Assembly: GCA_030998225.1 (NCBI GenBank)
Contig: JAPYXD010000685.1
Location: 124,001-188,000 of the forward strand
Source of the DNA: Diplolepis rosae
Taxonomy: Eukaryota; Arthropoda; Insecta; Hymenoptera; Diplolepididae
Length of the DNA: 64,000 nt
Reading direction: 5' to 3'
Shown here: positions 34,220 to 46,048 of the stretch, piece by piece
Numbering within the stretch: the stretch's first letter is position 1
Layout: each line of letters starts with the position of its first letter
Notes under the pieces: model-generated
What the model saw: only the letters and a program-made list of their open reading frames with translations
The model's database searches: none
What the model was told of the DNA's origin: nothing
Made by a program: the position numbers and the translations under genes

Positions 34220-35447
34220 ATATTAGCTTTGAAACATAATACCATGCTTCTTTTATTCTATAATGTTAAAAATTAAATAAAAATAAAAGTATCTCAATTC
34301 CCTGCTACATAAAGATTTTAGAAACCATGGAAAGAATATTCAATAAACATAAGCTAAATACTATTTTCAGAGTAAGTTCAAAATAGAAAAGTTATAAAAC
34401 TTGGGAAAAATCCACTAAGTGTTACGTATGGCTATCATTAAATTAAGGGGCGGGGGGGGGGGGGGTAAGGTTAATTCACTACAAAATACACCTATTTTTG
34501 ATAATTTTTTTTGGCAATACTGTTAATATCTATTTATTTTAATGAATACTATATTATTAATTGACATTTAGAGAAAATTCTGTTAAATTTTTATAAATTT
34601 TTATAAAGAAATGAGCCACTGGCAGCGAATCTCTCTTGACGTCTACAAAAAAAGTTCCATTACGGTGACACTCATAACTCGTCACTGGATCATCTAAAAT
34701 GAAAAAAACAAATTGAATTTATTAGTTCATAAGTTTCTTCAGGTAACCCTGTCGAGTTTTTTCTTTTGTATTGATTTCTCAATTTTTTACAGAGCTTAGA
34801 AGTGAAAACACCGATTTTTCGTCAAAAACGTCAGCCATTTTGTTATTTAAAAATATGTCAAGATAAAAATATAAAAAAAAACTCGACAGCGTTACCTCGC
34901 AATTTATGTAAAGAAAGCGTGTGCAAAATTTCAAAAGGATCGGTGCAGTCGATTTTGAGTTAAAGAAGTCACCGACTTTGAAAAAGCCAAGTGTCAGAAA
35001 AACGCGTTCAGAGTTTTGAAGACTTTGACGCCACAGAATGAATGATTTTCATTTCATATACTTGCACTGAATCATCGATGCTGGAAAATTTCAAACTAAA
35101 CTTTCTTTTGAACACCGAATATTAAGACAAAGTACAATCACTATAATATACAGGTCCTTCGAGGAAAAACAAAATTGGGGATTTGACAAAAAGGATGTAG
35201 CAGAACGAGACCAGTCCGGAGAGGCGGAGACTTACAGCTCCATGTCTCCGTTAGTTTTATTCCAATCGACTTCAAATTTTCACAGAATATTCTCAACATA
35301 TTGGACATTAATTTAAAAAAATAAAAAAACATGGAAAAAAATACCTTACTCCCCCCTTAAATGAAACAGGCACTGGAAATAGATGGCATCACATTTTCAA
35401 ATTTACAGCACTTCCAATAGGAGAATTTAAAGATGGCATTTAATTAT
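34220..35447. other. Non-coding, with a G-run
   Basis: Nothing coding. A G homopolymer of about 14 follows ggggc at 34447-34465. Sequence at 34600-35100 (for example aaaatttcaaaaggatcgg) reads like an old dispersed repeat, but no copy is in this window. Confidence 0.35.
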
Positions 35448-35450
35448 TAA

Positions 35451-36575
35451 TGGCTTCAACCTTTTTCAGTTTGATAAATCTTTTTACAAATAAACTTATG
35501 GAACTCCAATGGGGTTTTCGATTTCTCCAATAATTTCTGATATTGTTATGCAAGATTTCGAAAAGAACTGTCTGAGTATTTTTGATTTTACAATTCCTTT
35601 ATATTTTAGATATGCTGATGACACTCTAATCCTGATTCCAAATAATAAAATAGAATTTTTAACCTCAGTTTTTAATTCATATCATGGCAGATTAAAATTT
35701 ACTTATGAAGTAGAAAAAAACAACTATCTTAACTTTCTAAACATTAGCCTTATTAGGAAGCACAATAATTCTATTATAACTAATTGGTATCGTAAAGATA
35801 CGGATTCTGGTAAATTTCTAAATTTTTTTTTTTTGAAACATCCTACACATCAAAAAATTTGGGTTATTAAAAACTTGGTTGATCAGGCAATTCTACTTTC
35901 AGATAAGAGATAACACCAGGATAATTTAAGGACAGTTTTTGACATACTTTTCTTGAACAACGTTCCTTCAGAAATTATTGACAAACATAGTAACAATGAA
36001 ATTAATGAAATCCATGTAAAAAAGAACAACAAAATATCAAAGGTCATTGATGACAGCTCACAACTTTTCCAAAAACCAATTATTTCTTTTCCATATTATG
36101 CTAATATTTCTGAAAATATTAAAAGATTCCCTAATAAGTTCGGAGTGGGAACTGTCTTTCGCAGTGGTAAAAAAAGTAAGTAAATTCATAAAATTGGATA
36201 AAATTCCATTAGATAGGATGGATAAAAAAAACGTAGTTTACAAAATTCATTGCAAATCTGGAAAATGTTATATAGGCCAATCTAAACGCCCCTTGAGAAT
36301 TCGAAGGAAGGAACATATTGATAATACTAAGTTGAATGACAAATAACACAATGTTATTAGCAAACACCCAACAGAAAATGGAGATGATACTAACCATTAT
36401 TTCATATGGGAAAAAACACCAGTTTTACATCATGAAAATAATTTTTACAATAGAAATTTTGCTAAAATGGTTTATATATGTTAAAAAAGAATGCATTAAT
36501 AGTATTAACAAAATTACAGTTATTGAAAATCTGAATAAATCCTACAATATGTTATTGGATCTTTTTTCATGAGAG
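35451..36575 (+). mobile_element. Penelope-like element fragment 2 (RT core + GIY-YIG)
   Basis: The + strand encodes FQFDKSFYK-stop-TYGTPMGFSISPIISDI, the catalytic box YFRYADDTLILI (near 35610), NYLNFLNISLIRK, ITNWYRKDTDSG, then VYKIHCKSGKCYIGQSKRPL and RIRRKEH (GIY-YIG endonuclease, 36238-36320), and the tail HYFIWEKTPVLHHENN. Stops at 35911 and 36344 and frame changes break it. The N-terminal part of the RT is missing. This copy preserves the RT core lost in fragment 1 at 7027-7593. Confidence 0.85.
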
Positions 36576-36975
36576 AATATTAAAAATTAATATAGACTAA
36601 TTCTTCAAAATTGTATTTCAATTTTAAATTTGTCTTAATCCTCGATCCTTATTATTATTCGTTTATCTTTATTTATGATCGTTGTTTTCTGTAATATAAT
36701 TCACAACGATTTTACATAGTCGCTGTTTATGAGTTACTTAAGTTAATATTGTCAGTTTTAAATTTTAACTTGTGAGCAGATCATGTTTCTCTTGCTCCCA
36801 TATTTATTTAATTTACTTTTATATTTGACTAGTTAAAGATGTTATAATGTTTTTTAATTTTTAATTTTATAATTGACCTTGTCTTGATAATACTACATTC
36901 AAAATTTAATTAGGAGTATTTGTAATGTGACTACTGAGTGTGGACAATATTAGCACAGAGTTCAATCTAAGAAAA
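36576..36975. other. Nothing recognised
   Basis: AT-rich sequence; could include the 3' untranslated part of the Penelope-like fragment. Confidence 0.35.
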
Positions 36976-37350
36976 ATCATCTTGACCTTCAAGTCACCTT
37001 GAAAATTGACCTGAAGGTCATGATGGTCAAGGTGATGTACACCTTAACATTTCATCGACTTATGGGAAGCATCTTGAACGTTTGTTTACCCCGAAAAACC
37101 AAGACAATTCGGAAAAAGAGCATCTGGTCGTTTCTCAGACATTTGACCTTAATTGTTTACCTTTCCAAGGTCACAAAAACCATTTTTCCGCAGGTCATTT
37201 TTGACGTGAAATTTCCTGCTCTTTTCAAATCCGCAGTCAAAAATAGGGGTTCCTATATAAGAAAAGTATCTTACCTCCATTTGACCTTGGAAATTGACCT
37301 CAAGGTCAAAATTGATGGTACAGTCAAACGTCCCCTTCGGTCCTGGTCAA
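36976..37350. repeat. Cluster of TGACCT/AGGTCA hexamers
   Basis: At least eight exact copies of TGACCT or its inverse AGGTCA lie in about 330 bp (near 36983, 37007, 37014, 37144, 37169, 37191, 37282, 37296, 37304), several with a TCAA 5' extension (TCAAGGTCA) as bound by FTZ-F1/ERR-type nuclear receptors. Their pairing as inverted half-sites (ttgacctgaaggtca) is also seen. The long + frame 36999-37376 results from this repetition and is not a gene call. Confidence 0.5.
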
Positions 37351-37376
37351 CCTTTGTCCAAACTATTTTTTCGTAG

Positions 37377-38001
37377 ATGAAGTATTTTAGAAGATATTTG
37401 GGATTATAGATTAAAATGGGTCACCGTGTATATATACCTTACTCAGATTATAAAAAATGAGAATTGATAATAATTTTTAAGATACAGAATATTGCGAGCG
37501 AACCAATACTGGGCAATGTTTCCTGCAAAGGTTTTGAATTATTATTTTCTGAGCATTATATTAAAAAGTATTAATTTACGCCTTAGAAAGAATCAAAGCT
37601 GCACTTTGTAACGCCCGTGACTTAAACGCTTCCTGAAAATATAACATAATTGTATACGAGAGGTTATTGCAACTTACTCGCCTCATAAATGTATGATATG
37701 TAGCCATGCACGGGATGGGAAGGAGTGCGAAAAAGGAATTTTTCTACTATTGCCCCGTGCAGGACAAACAAATCTATTTTTTGACTCTCTCGTAGAAAAA
37801 AAATCGTTTGCGACATAAGAAAAACATTTATTTTGCGAGTGTGAAGTTTGACTTTTTGAGGATGTGAATATTTTAGCAAATAAGTAGTACAAATAAATTT
37901 CCGACGTTTTTTTTTATCAAAAGTTGGGCATTTATTATGAAGGAACGGAAACTTATGTTTTGTTCGTAGTATTGTTTATCGTATTTTTCTTCTTGCATTT
38001 G
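37377..38001. other. Nothing recognised
   Basis: Overlapping minus frames at 37664-37892 are not identifiable; they may belong to a dispersed repeat. Confidence 0.3.
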
Positions 38002-38271
38002 TCACGAATCTTGATCCAATAATGCTTCCAATTCCGTGTCTCCATACACTTTCAGCCTTCCGATGCGTTCTTTGTCTTCGATGTCTAATTTACCGTTCTC
38101 AAACATTTGAAACCACTCAGGACAACTTCCCTCTCTTAAGACAGCCTCAACATATATTTCTACAAGTAATCGATGCGCCTCAGCCGCAGATTTCTTCAAA
38201 TTGGAGAAGTAAATCAAAAGTTCCTGCAAATTAGGCTTATTTGGCTCAAAAATCGACATTTTTTTACACAA
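38002..38271 (-). pseudogene. mariner transposase N-terminal fragment (relic 5)
   Basis: The frame MSIFEPNKPNLQELLIYFSN is followed by LKKSAAEAHRLLVEIYVEAV, CPEWFQMFENGKLDIEDKER and GDTELEALLDQDS. This is the first helix-turn-helix, linker and second helix start of a mariner transposase. It ends at a stop at 38002 and the catalytic domain is absent. Confidence 0.8.
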
Positions 38272-40951
38272 AAGAATATATTATACTGATAAAAATTCAC
38301 TAACATTTCAAGGTTATGTTGTTGACACATGTTCAACCTTATGACAGTGGCGTTTTACATTTGTCAATTTTAACCAAAACTTCCTGGTGAAGCCAACTTT
38401 TGTCAAACGGCGAGAGTAGTCTGTACTCAATCGCTGTATAAAATTATAAGAAAAACAAAAGAATGAGAAAGCGCCAAGAATGAGTCAAAAAGGAGGTATG
38501 AATAGCGAAACTTAAAAATGGATGGAGAAAATAGAATACAAAGACAGAAGGAAATATGGAAGAGAAAAAGAACAAGCAACTGGAATGTCGCTCTAGTGTG
38601 AGTTTCTCGAAAAGAGAGAATGAAACCTAGAGGAGAAATAGAATCATTTCTTTGGAACGCATACAAGCAGCACATACCATAGCCGCCTTTCAGCTGTTTG
38701 CTTGCTTCTGTCTTTTGTCCGCCAGGCACGCACCTGCAACAACTAGTATATGTATGAGTTTTATTCTTTCCAGCAATTACATGTCAGCTGATCTCCCACA
38801 ACAGAAGCCACGTGCTTTGCTGAAGTTATAATAAAAGACTCATAAAAATAATCAAATGATCATATTGATGTTTCAATCAAGATAAATTATTATAAGTCCA
38901 GACTATTTTAAATAGTTCAATTTGGTTTGGGACTTATTGGAAATATAAATCATTACCGCAATTTGATGACCCTGCACCGAAATTGCAAAATAAATAAGCA
39001 TATTTCCTCTCTCATAATCAATGCAGAAAGGGAGAGTTATTCGGCACCTAAAATCCAACAAAGGCAAATTATTAATATCAGCATATGTGCAAATTCCTTA
39101 GGCTATCCTTACTAATTACTTACTTACAGTGAAAAAAAAAGAAAATTTCTTTCATCATGCCCGTCTGTGGTCTATAACGACAGTTTTTAAATTCATTAGT
39201 TAACTAAAGTCGTGAAATTGCCTATTGAAATATTTGAAGAAATGGTGTCAGGCTGACATGCGATACACAAGCCTTCATCTGGACGGAAGCAAATAAATCA
39301 CTCTTCAGCGGATCATCTATGATCCAAATAAGTTTTTCAGTTTTTCCTTGACCCATAAAACGGACAATATACAATTTGAATACTTTTCAGACACATAGTT
39401 CTTCAAATATTTTAAATTAAAATGTTCGTACGTAACACAGAAAAATTAGCATCGAAAACTGAAATATATTTAATCTATGAAATTGAAATTTATGATAAAA
39501 ATCTAAAATTCTGTTATAAGTTTCATTAAAATTTCCTCAACCCAAAATCTTTTTTAATGCATTATTTTTTTCTTTTTTTAATAAAAATCATTTCAGCTAA
39601 TGATGTTTCAAAATAATTATTTTCGTGATGCAAAATTTCGACATTATCCCAAAGGATTTCATGAAAATTATTGTTATTGTGGCTTTCTATAATATGCTTG
39701 CTGATAACATCATGATATTTAGAATTGAGTTATATATTATTTATATGTTCATTTTCACTAATATGTAACAGTTGTCTTGTTTGTCAAGCTTAAGTTTTTC
39801 CAGGTGGTTGCAAGAAAACTTGTATACAATGTTACTTTTGTCAATCAATTACGAGCGTATCAAGGCGGCTAAATTTGTCCAAAAAACGCAATATAAAATT
39901 ATTGATTAAATGTGTATGTCACTTAAAGCGCCCGTAACTGAGCACCTTGACAAAATTGCTGATGCAGCTTATCGTTGCTAAGGCCAAGGAAGCTTCAACA
40001 AATGATTGGTTCAGGAAGAAAATTCCTAATCATAATACTTTCACGCCAAATGGTTTGAGATGCAAGTTTTTTACCCGGAACCTGTCAACTCTTTGTGAGC
40101 CAATTCATTTTATTAATTCAATTAAACCTGCAAATAAAATATTTATACGAAGACAGAATGCTTAGTTGAACCCCAATCACACTGCTCAAAGTGACAAAGC
40201 CAATTCAAAATTTTCTGAGATTCGAGATCCTAATAACAACAAATACAAGGCGGGGTCAATTAAAAGTCACAACAGTAAATTGGGTAAAACAAATGGAAGC
40301 CAGAGTTAAATTATTTAAAATAGTTTGGCAGAACAAATTTATTTAAATAAATTAAGACTTGATATAAACTAGTTTAGTAAAGGGAAAATGCCAGAATATC
40401 AAGAAAAAAATATGAAATCTTACAAGACTTGGAATATTTCGAGTGAACACGCGACAATATGTCGATTTTGCCTGAGTCTAGCGCGTCACCACCCGAGAGA
40501 ACGAAAATTTTCGGCCAAAAGGGCAAAATTACAAATTAAAAGAAACACATGAATCTTAATTACCGCAAGAGAGAAAAAGAAATAGTTAAAGAAAAGTACA
40601 AGTATAAATAGAGAGAAGCACTCGAGAACACTTGAGAGAGGCGAAGTGGTCTCGGCGTGTGTGATAGACGCCATAAGGCGTTCAAGTTCAAGCTCGGAAT
40701 TCCGAACCACTTGCCAAAAGTAACAGTAGAGAAAACCAAATTTACTCTACCCCAGGCCTATGTTACATTCTTTTAGATCATTAATGTAAATATTAAAAAA
40801 GTTAACGCGTGAATATCGGTGTGCATTCATATAATAATACGCTTGGTTTGTATAAATTCTATAATTATACTATATTACAAGCATGTTTCGAAAATATGCA
40901 CTACATCGCATTCTAATGTAATATTATATTCATATATATATATATTAGGTG
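38272..40951. other. Nothing recognised apart from low-complexity sequence
   Basis: AT-rich. A GA-rich purine stretch lies at 38450-38640. A weak protein-like patch near 39935 (VTEHLDKIADAAYRC) might be gag-derived. A TA repeat at 40932-40950 borders the next mariner. Confidence 0.3.
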
Positions 40952-41580
40952 TACAACTTTGCTTCCGCCGTTTTTTAATATATGGCTGCAGCGGTGAGTG
41001 CTGGTCAAAATAGGCAGATCAAAAATGTTCACACAGTAAGCTTGGACATCTGTCAAACTAACGACAGCACCACATTAGTGAATTTGTGTTTGCATCATAA
41101 ATTTATTCTCGATCGAAGATGTCATTTGAAGAAAGCTGCGGCTGAGGCTCATTGAATGCTCTCAAGTACTTACGGTGAGGCTGTTCTTAGTGGAAGAACG
41201 TGTCGTGAGCGGTTTCAACACTTCAAGAGCAGTGATTTTGGTGTCGAGGACCGGCATGGCGGTGGAAAAGAGAATATTTTCTATGATTTCGAAGTGGAGG
41301 AATTATTTGCTGAAGACTCGTGCCAAACGCAAGAAGAATAGGCAGAATCATTGGGAGTTACTCAACAAGCCATTTCTTCTTCTTCTTCTTCTTCTTGTTT
41401 GTGGCTGCTTGCAGTTCCGCAAATAGCCATATCAAAAAGCCATTTCGAAACGCCGTAAGGCCATGGGAATGATTCAGAAGAAAAAAAATTGGGTTCTGTA
41501 CGAGTTGAAGTCGAGAGACGTTTATTTTGCAGCATGTTAAGAATCGGTCCAATGTTGCTAAACTGCTGAAAACCTACTTA
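40952..41580 (+). mobile_element. mariner relic 6
   Basis: Next to a TA repeat, TTAGGTGTACAACTTTGCTT starts the element and resembles a mariner inverted repeat. The + strand then encodes CHLKKAAAEAH, MLSSTYGEAVLSGRTCRERF, QHFKSSDFGVEDRHGGGKEN, EVEELFAEDSCQTQEE and ESLGVTQQAIS, the N-terminal DNA-binding half of a mariner transposase, followed by decayed sequence with a ttc repeat (41382-41397). The catalytic part is missing. Confidence 0.75.
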
Positions 41581-41877
41581 CGATAGGCATGGGCGATCTC
41601 AATTCGATTATTTATGAATAGACTTTTTAAGTGACAATTAATCGATTCAGAATCGATTTATAGAGTTCGATTAATCCCGAAGATCGATTCATTTTTAGCG
41701 ATTATTTTATCACATGTTTTTTTTGTACTGATTTTCAAAGTCCATCAATAAGACTATTTTTGGTGCAAAAACACAAGAGTGAGAGAGACAGAACGTTCTT
41801 CATCTCTTTCACTCTTGTAAGTTTTTGCGGAAGCAAGCGAAATGCTTGTTTTACGAGATATGTCTGCACCTTGATAG

Positions 41878-42310
41878 CCCTGCTTAAAATGACAGATAGA
41901 ACCCAGATAAGAACCGGGTAAAAGTCAGTTTTTATCCGGCGCTACTGGATTTATACCTGGTTTTTGTCCCCGGTTTATACCCGGAGCTTAACAATTTGCA
42001 AGTCGACAACTGCCTTATAGAAACCAGATAGGATCCAGGTATAAACATATTTTTGTATTTTAATTTCTGGATTCATATGCCAGATAGAAGCCGGGTAGGG
42101 CCAGGTAGCAGGTAAGACCTGGTAGAATATTTTTACAACTTATTTTCTGTTACCACTTCCCGGATAAGGACCGGACAGACCCAGATACATCACGCAAAAT
42201 GAAATTATAGAACAAATAAAAACCGTAAAGAACCGGTTAAAACTCGAATGGGTTTGCATCCGGTTTCTTTCCGGCTTCTACCCGATTTCTACCAGAGATT
42301 TTAAGCAGGG
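41878..42310. mobile_element. MITE with CCCTGCTTAAAAT ends
   Basis: The ends CCCTGCTTAAAAT (41878-41890) and ATTTTAAGCAGGG (42298-42310) are perfect 13-bp inverted repeats. Inside, variants of accgggta / tacccggt recur many times in both orientations, so the element can fold extensively. No coding sequence and no clear target duplication (only AG on both sides). Confidence 0.7.
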
Positions 42311-42334
42311 AGTTATTTAACATTGTTCAGTAGA

Positions 42335-42628
42335 ATGACTCGACAAAAAAACGCAAGTTCTGTGTGGAATAGTTTTATGAAACCATAGGACAGAAATGCA
42401 AGGTGTAAAATTTGTCGTGAGATATTTCAACACTGTGTAAATACGAAAAATTTAAATAATCATCTGTTTCGGGCAGCCTTAGAACATCAAAAAATCCTGG
42501 AATCAAAAAAATCAGAAACTTCAGATCCAGGTACAGGCTCGGAAAATGAAACGACGGATGAGGAAAACATTTCAGAACGGACTGTGAACAAATCTGTTCA
42601 ACAAAAAGTTATTATATTAAGTTTATAA
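42335..42628 (+). pseudogene. hAT-type BED zinc finger, N-terminal transposase fragment
   Basis: From ATG 42335 the frame reads MTRQKNASSVWNSFMKP, meets TAG at 42386-42388, then continues NARCKICREIFQHCVNTKNL and NNHLFRAALEHQ. That gives the aromatic-x-C-x2-C-x-H-x4-H layout of a BED finger as found at the start of hAT transposases. An acidic Ser/Thr-rich stretch follows and the frame ends at 42626-42628. The catalytic and dimerisation regions are absent. Confidence 0.65.
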
Positions 42629-42804
42629 CTAATTATTATTTAATAATATTGTTTACTTATATTTTTTTACTACAAGGTAAACAATGTAAAACATTCATTC
42701 TAAATAAAAAAAAAAGGTTCTACTTTAGTTTTGAATACTTAAGGCTGATGGAACAAAGCTCATCCTCAAAATTCAGTTTTTTTTTCGATGAATTCGCCAA
42801 ATGA

Positions 42805-42905
42805 TAGAATCAGATACTTTTTTAGATCGTGTCCCAATTCCCCCTTTAAATAGCAGTATCAGTCCAGGTAAAAAAGTTCTGTAAATTCAATAACTTTTGC
42901 GTAAA
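42805..42905. repeat. Left arm of a palindrome split by the Gypsy element
   Basis: This 101-bp sequence (contains agatacttttttagatcgtg and agtatcagtccagg) is the inverse of 63224-63324. It ends exactly at the 3' LTR border. With the other arm and a 45-bp spacer (63179-63223) it formed a foldback element before the LTR element inserted. Confidence 0.8.
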
Positions 42906-44022
42906 TGTTACGTCCCGAGCAAAAGGCGAGGGTAGTTTGGATTTTGGATGTAAGGGAGGCGGTTTTCTGATTATATCAGGTTGGTAAGGCCTGATAATTT
43001 ATTACTGTTTGTGGGTACCACTTGTCAGGTCTATAGGCCCTGAGTTGTTCACAATGATAATAAAACACTGAATTTATAAATATATAAGATAATTTATTAT
43101 AAATAAATAAGATGATGCATAAGTCTTCACACAGAATGATACTTAGGGGGTAACTTACTTGTCTACCTCTTAAATTAGAGGACAAAAGAGAGAATTGTCG
43201 TTATTCACTCCTATAATTACAAGCCAACAGCACAAATCCTTGCAGGATAGGTGGGTTTCGTTTGAGTCTCCGTGAGGTAGCAAAACAACGATAAATCCAG
43301 AGGAACTATCTAGCATTACTGTTTCCGGACTTGCACCACTCAAGGACCAAGGATTTCATTTACCAAGTACCGAAGGTAGAATCTTGCTCATAGAAATCCA
43401 CTGAGACTTACGTTTATCGAAGGATCTGTTCACGACGTTGACTTACTGGTCCGAAATGAATCGAGTTGACCGTACAACTGATCGGAACTTAATGACAAAC
43501 CACCAGAGGTAAATCTGGGGTATATATACTATTGATGCTTCCAATAGTGGGAGCAGATCAACGTGAATCGGTGGCACATTACGTTCGAATTGCAAATCGG
43601 TGTCAAGACACGTACGAATTGCGAATCGGTGGCCTTCTATTGCTTCTATTGCCCACTTTTATTTTTAGTTTCCAAATAAATGCAGTTTTAATTATTCATT
43701 TCTCATCCTCTCATGAGGTTATTAGCACAGCGTCACTACCTTATCGGCACGCGGTGTGAGTTACTGACTCATTACCGCGGGTGCAATTACCATATCGACA
43801 GAGCGCTGTTCTTCTTTATCACTTATTACAATGTGTCAAACCGATCCGACGACGTGAGGTATACATTGGTTTACCTTATGCGCACAGCTACCCGGTCCAT
43901 ATGATAATTTATCACAGGAACACTATTATATTTAAATAGTTTCTTCCTCACTCTCCTTGGTGTGTGGCGTGTTGCCCTTTCACAGGGGCAATTTGAAAAT
44001 TTAAAGTTACTGGGATGTAACA
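42906..44022 (-). repeat. 3' LTR of the Gypsy element (1117 bp)
   Basis: On the minus strand it begins TGTTACATCCCAGTAACTTT and ends GCTCGGGACGTAACA. It is nearly identical to 61849-63178 over long stretches, but lacks two segments (about 190 and 40 bp) present there. A TATA-like tatatata lies at 43521-43528. The polypurine candidate is at 44023-44036. Confidence 0.85.
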
Positions 44023-44771
44023 GTCCTCCCTCCTTGGAATAATCATCGTCCTCGATGAAAAAATAAGTGTCTTAAGTGAACAAATTAGAAAATAGTGCCG
44101 TGAATTTTTGCATCCAGATGTAGGCCTCACATTTGTAGAATGCACTGTACTTCCGGAATCTCCTTGGTAAGTAAATAGTTCTTACTGAATAGTGATGTCA
44201 TTTTGCAGCTGCATGCTGATGTTTGCAAGGGCTGAAGTAATTTTCACTATAATTTGACAAGGCGTTTTTGGTACTTTGTTCTTTCTACTAGGCTATATGT
44301 ATCCTGAGAATGGTGTTATCCGAGGATTCAGCTGATGTGGGATGATGTCAATTTTCAAAGATGCTGGATGATGATGCTATGCTGCAGCTGCCATGGGTCA
44401 ATTTTCTGTAGATGTTGACATGGCAAATTTTTGGATCTTGTTCTTTGTCGTAGTGCACGTGTGCCCTAGGAGTTCTGACTTGGTGAGGTTTTTGGCTGAT
44501 TTTGCATGGTTGACTTGATGTCATCTCGTTGCATACTGGGTCGTGGGGATTATTTTCTCCTCAGTCTCCAGTATCCATCGCCGACGATGGTTCATCTTCG
44601 AGTGCAGAGACCGTCGCCTACGAGTAGCACTGCCAAAATCTTGGCTACTTTCTCTCCTTAGTGAGGGGGGCTACGTCGATGCCTGAAGGAGCTGGTAAGT
44701 GCCCCATTTTGAATTTTGCATGATTGGTTCTGGTAGTACCGTATTCGTGAAGTGTCTTGGTTCGGGTCAAG
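44023..44771. other. 3' internal region of the Gypsy element, no domain recognised
   Basis: GC content rises toward 44772. A donor-like ctggtaagtgcc at 44690-44701 might belong to an upstream exon of the + strand locus. No env-like coding is seen on the minus strand here. Confidence 0.35.
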
Positions 44772-46048
44772 ATGTCAAACACCGGAGACTTCCTGGACGC
44801 CTTGTTATCTGAGTGGTTCAGATCACCAGAGCATTCTTGTTCTCAATCCTCGGTGCCTTCCTCTGAACCCTCCCGTGAAAACGAGTTTTCCGACTCGGTT
44901 CTAAATTTTGACCTTTCCCTGCTTCAGCCGAGTGCCTCCAGTTCGTCTTCTTCTTCCGAGAACTCTACTTTGTTTGTGCGGCGACGCGACAGTCTTCAGG
45001 TGCGGGTCTCCGAAATCGAAGACAGGTTAAGAGTTTTCTATGTGACGTTTCGCGGTATGCGTTCTAGCCAGGTGATAGAGTCGACGACCCTGGCTTGTCA
45101 AGCCTTGTTCGACCCATCCGTCTCCCACGATTCCTTTTCGGTAGTCCGGGTTTTAGATTCGAGGAATCCCGGGGTGCTGCTGCGTGTGGCATCCCTTGAA
45201 TTAAAAAATCGCATTTTAGAGTGTAAGAATGCTCTCAAATGTCGAGGTTTAGTGATAGGGTTGTCATAGGTGCGTCAAATAGGGCGGTGCATTAGGGCTC
45301 CTATTTCGTTTGTCAAATATTGAGTTTTAATTGTTCTTTTTCTTTCTGTTTCAGGTATGCAGGGGCGTCGGCGCCAACTCCCACGATGCTCTTTGGGCTT
45401 GTTTTTGGCCTGGGTTCTCCTCCTTTCTACCGAAATTGTTCAGAAGGGGCAGCTTCAGCGAACCTGGCGCCGGGTGTCCCGGGAAAAAGATGTGGGCGCC
45501 GGAACACCGTAATTCGAAAGACCTGGTCGACGCTCGCTGTTCAGGCGGCTAGGAGAGCGCAGGAGGTCGCTCATGCACGTGCGATGGAGTTGCTGGCGCT
45601 TACAGAAGCGCATGTGGGCACGCCCGCCGTGCAGGAGTGCATATGGTACACTCGCCCCTGCTGACTTCTGTTTGCCTTGGGTAAGTCGTCCTTTGTTCGT
45701 TGGAATTATCCTTACGTGCATAGTATATAATTTTAATATTTTGTTTAATATCCCCTTTTTTCTTGAATGTTTCAGTGGTGCCTGGTACACGGGAGATTTT
45801 TGCCACTGTGGGCGCTACCTGCGTGGCCCCTACCACGTCCTCCCATGCCGATGCGGGACACATGATGCCCCGTGTTGTAAGTTTTTTGATTTCGTTTCCA
45901 ATTTTGCTCTAATTAAATTCTCTTCTTCTTTTTCGTTTCTTATCTTCCATTTCTTGATACTTATTAATCAATTTGTGTTTTAGACCCGAGGCCTGAGGAC
46001 GTGGCACCTCCGACGGAGGACCCGGTGCTGCCTTCACCGTATTATTAA
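44772..46048 (+). pseudogene. Unrecognised multi-exon gene-like locus on the opposite strand of the Gypsy element
   Basis: Exon 1 (44772-about 45265) encodes MSNTGDFLDALLSEWFRSPE, a Ser-rich acidic stretch, then RRRDSLQVRVSEIEDRLRVF and LRVASLELKNRILECKNALK. Exon 2 (45355-45680) follows tttctttctgtttcag and ends before gtaagt; its best frame has AVQAARRAQEVAHARAMELL and a TGA at 45662-45664. Exon 3 (45776-45876) lies between ttgaatgtttcag and gtaagt and in phase reads VPGTREIFATVGATCVAPTT. Exon 4 (45984-46048) follows tttgtgttttag. Introns of 95 and 107 bp look genuine. No consistent stop-free frame spans all exons, so it is decayed, mis-modelled or contains errors. I do not recognise the protein; a captured host gene is one option. 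Confidence 0.45.

Larger units (their letters stand above)
41584..42628 (+). mobile_element. hAT-like element start with an inserted MITE
   Basis: TAGGCATGGGCGATCTC at 41584 resembles hAT terminal repeats, and a BED-finger transposase start follows at 42335. Between them a 433-bp MITE (41878-42310) is inserted. No 3' terminal repeat was found, so only the 5' part of the hAT is present. The interpretation rests on the terminal motif plus the BED finger. Confidence 0.5.

Noticed and set aside
36999..37376. A 125-codon + frame in the half-site cluster
   Set aside because: Its sequence follows from repeated TGACCT/AGGTCA units, it has no domain or plausible start context, and the repeat explains its length.
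37664..37892. Overlapping minus-strand ORFs of about 70 codons
   Set aside because: Two frames overlap and neither shows family motifs or gene context.
44023..44771. An env gene of the Gypsy element
   Set aside because: No signal peptide, cleavage motif or membrane segment on the minus strand between the integrase and the 3' LTR; only a small charged ORF at 48222-48509 is found.
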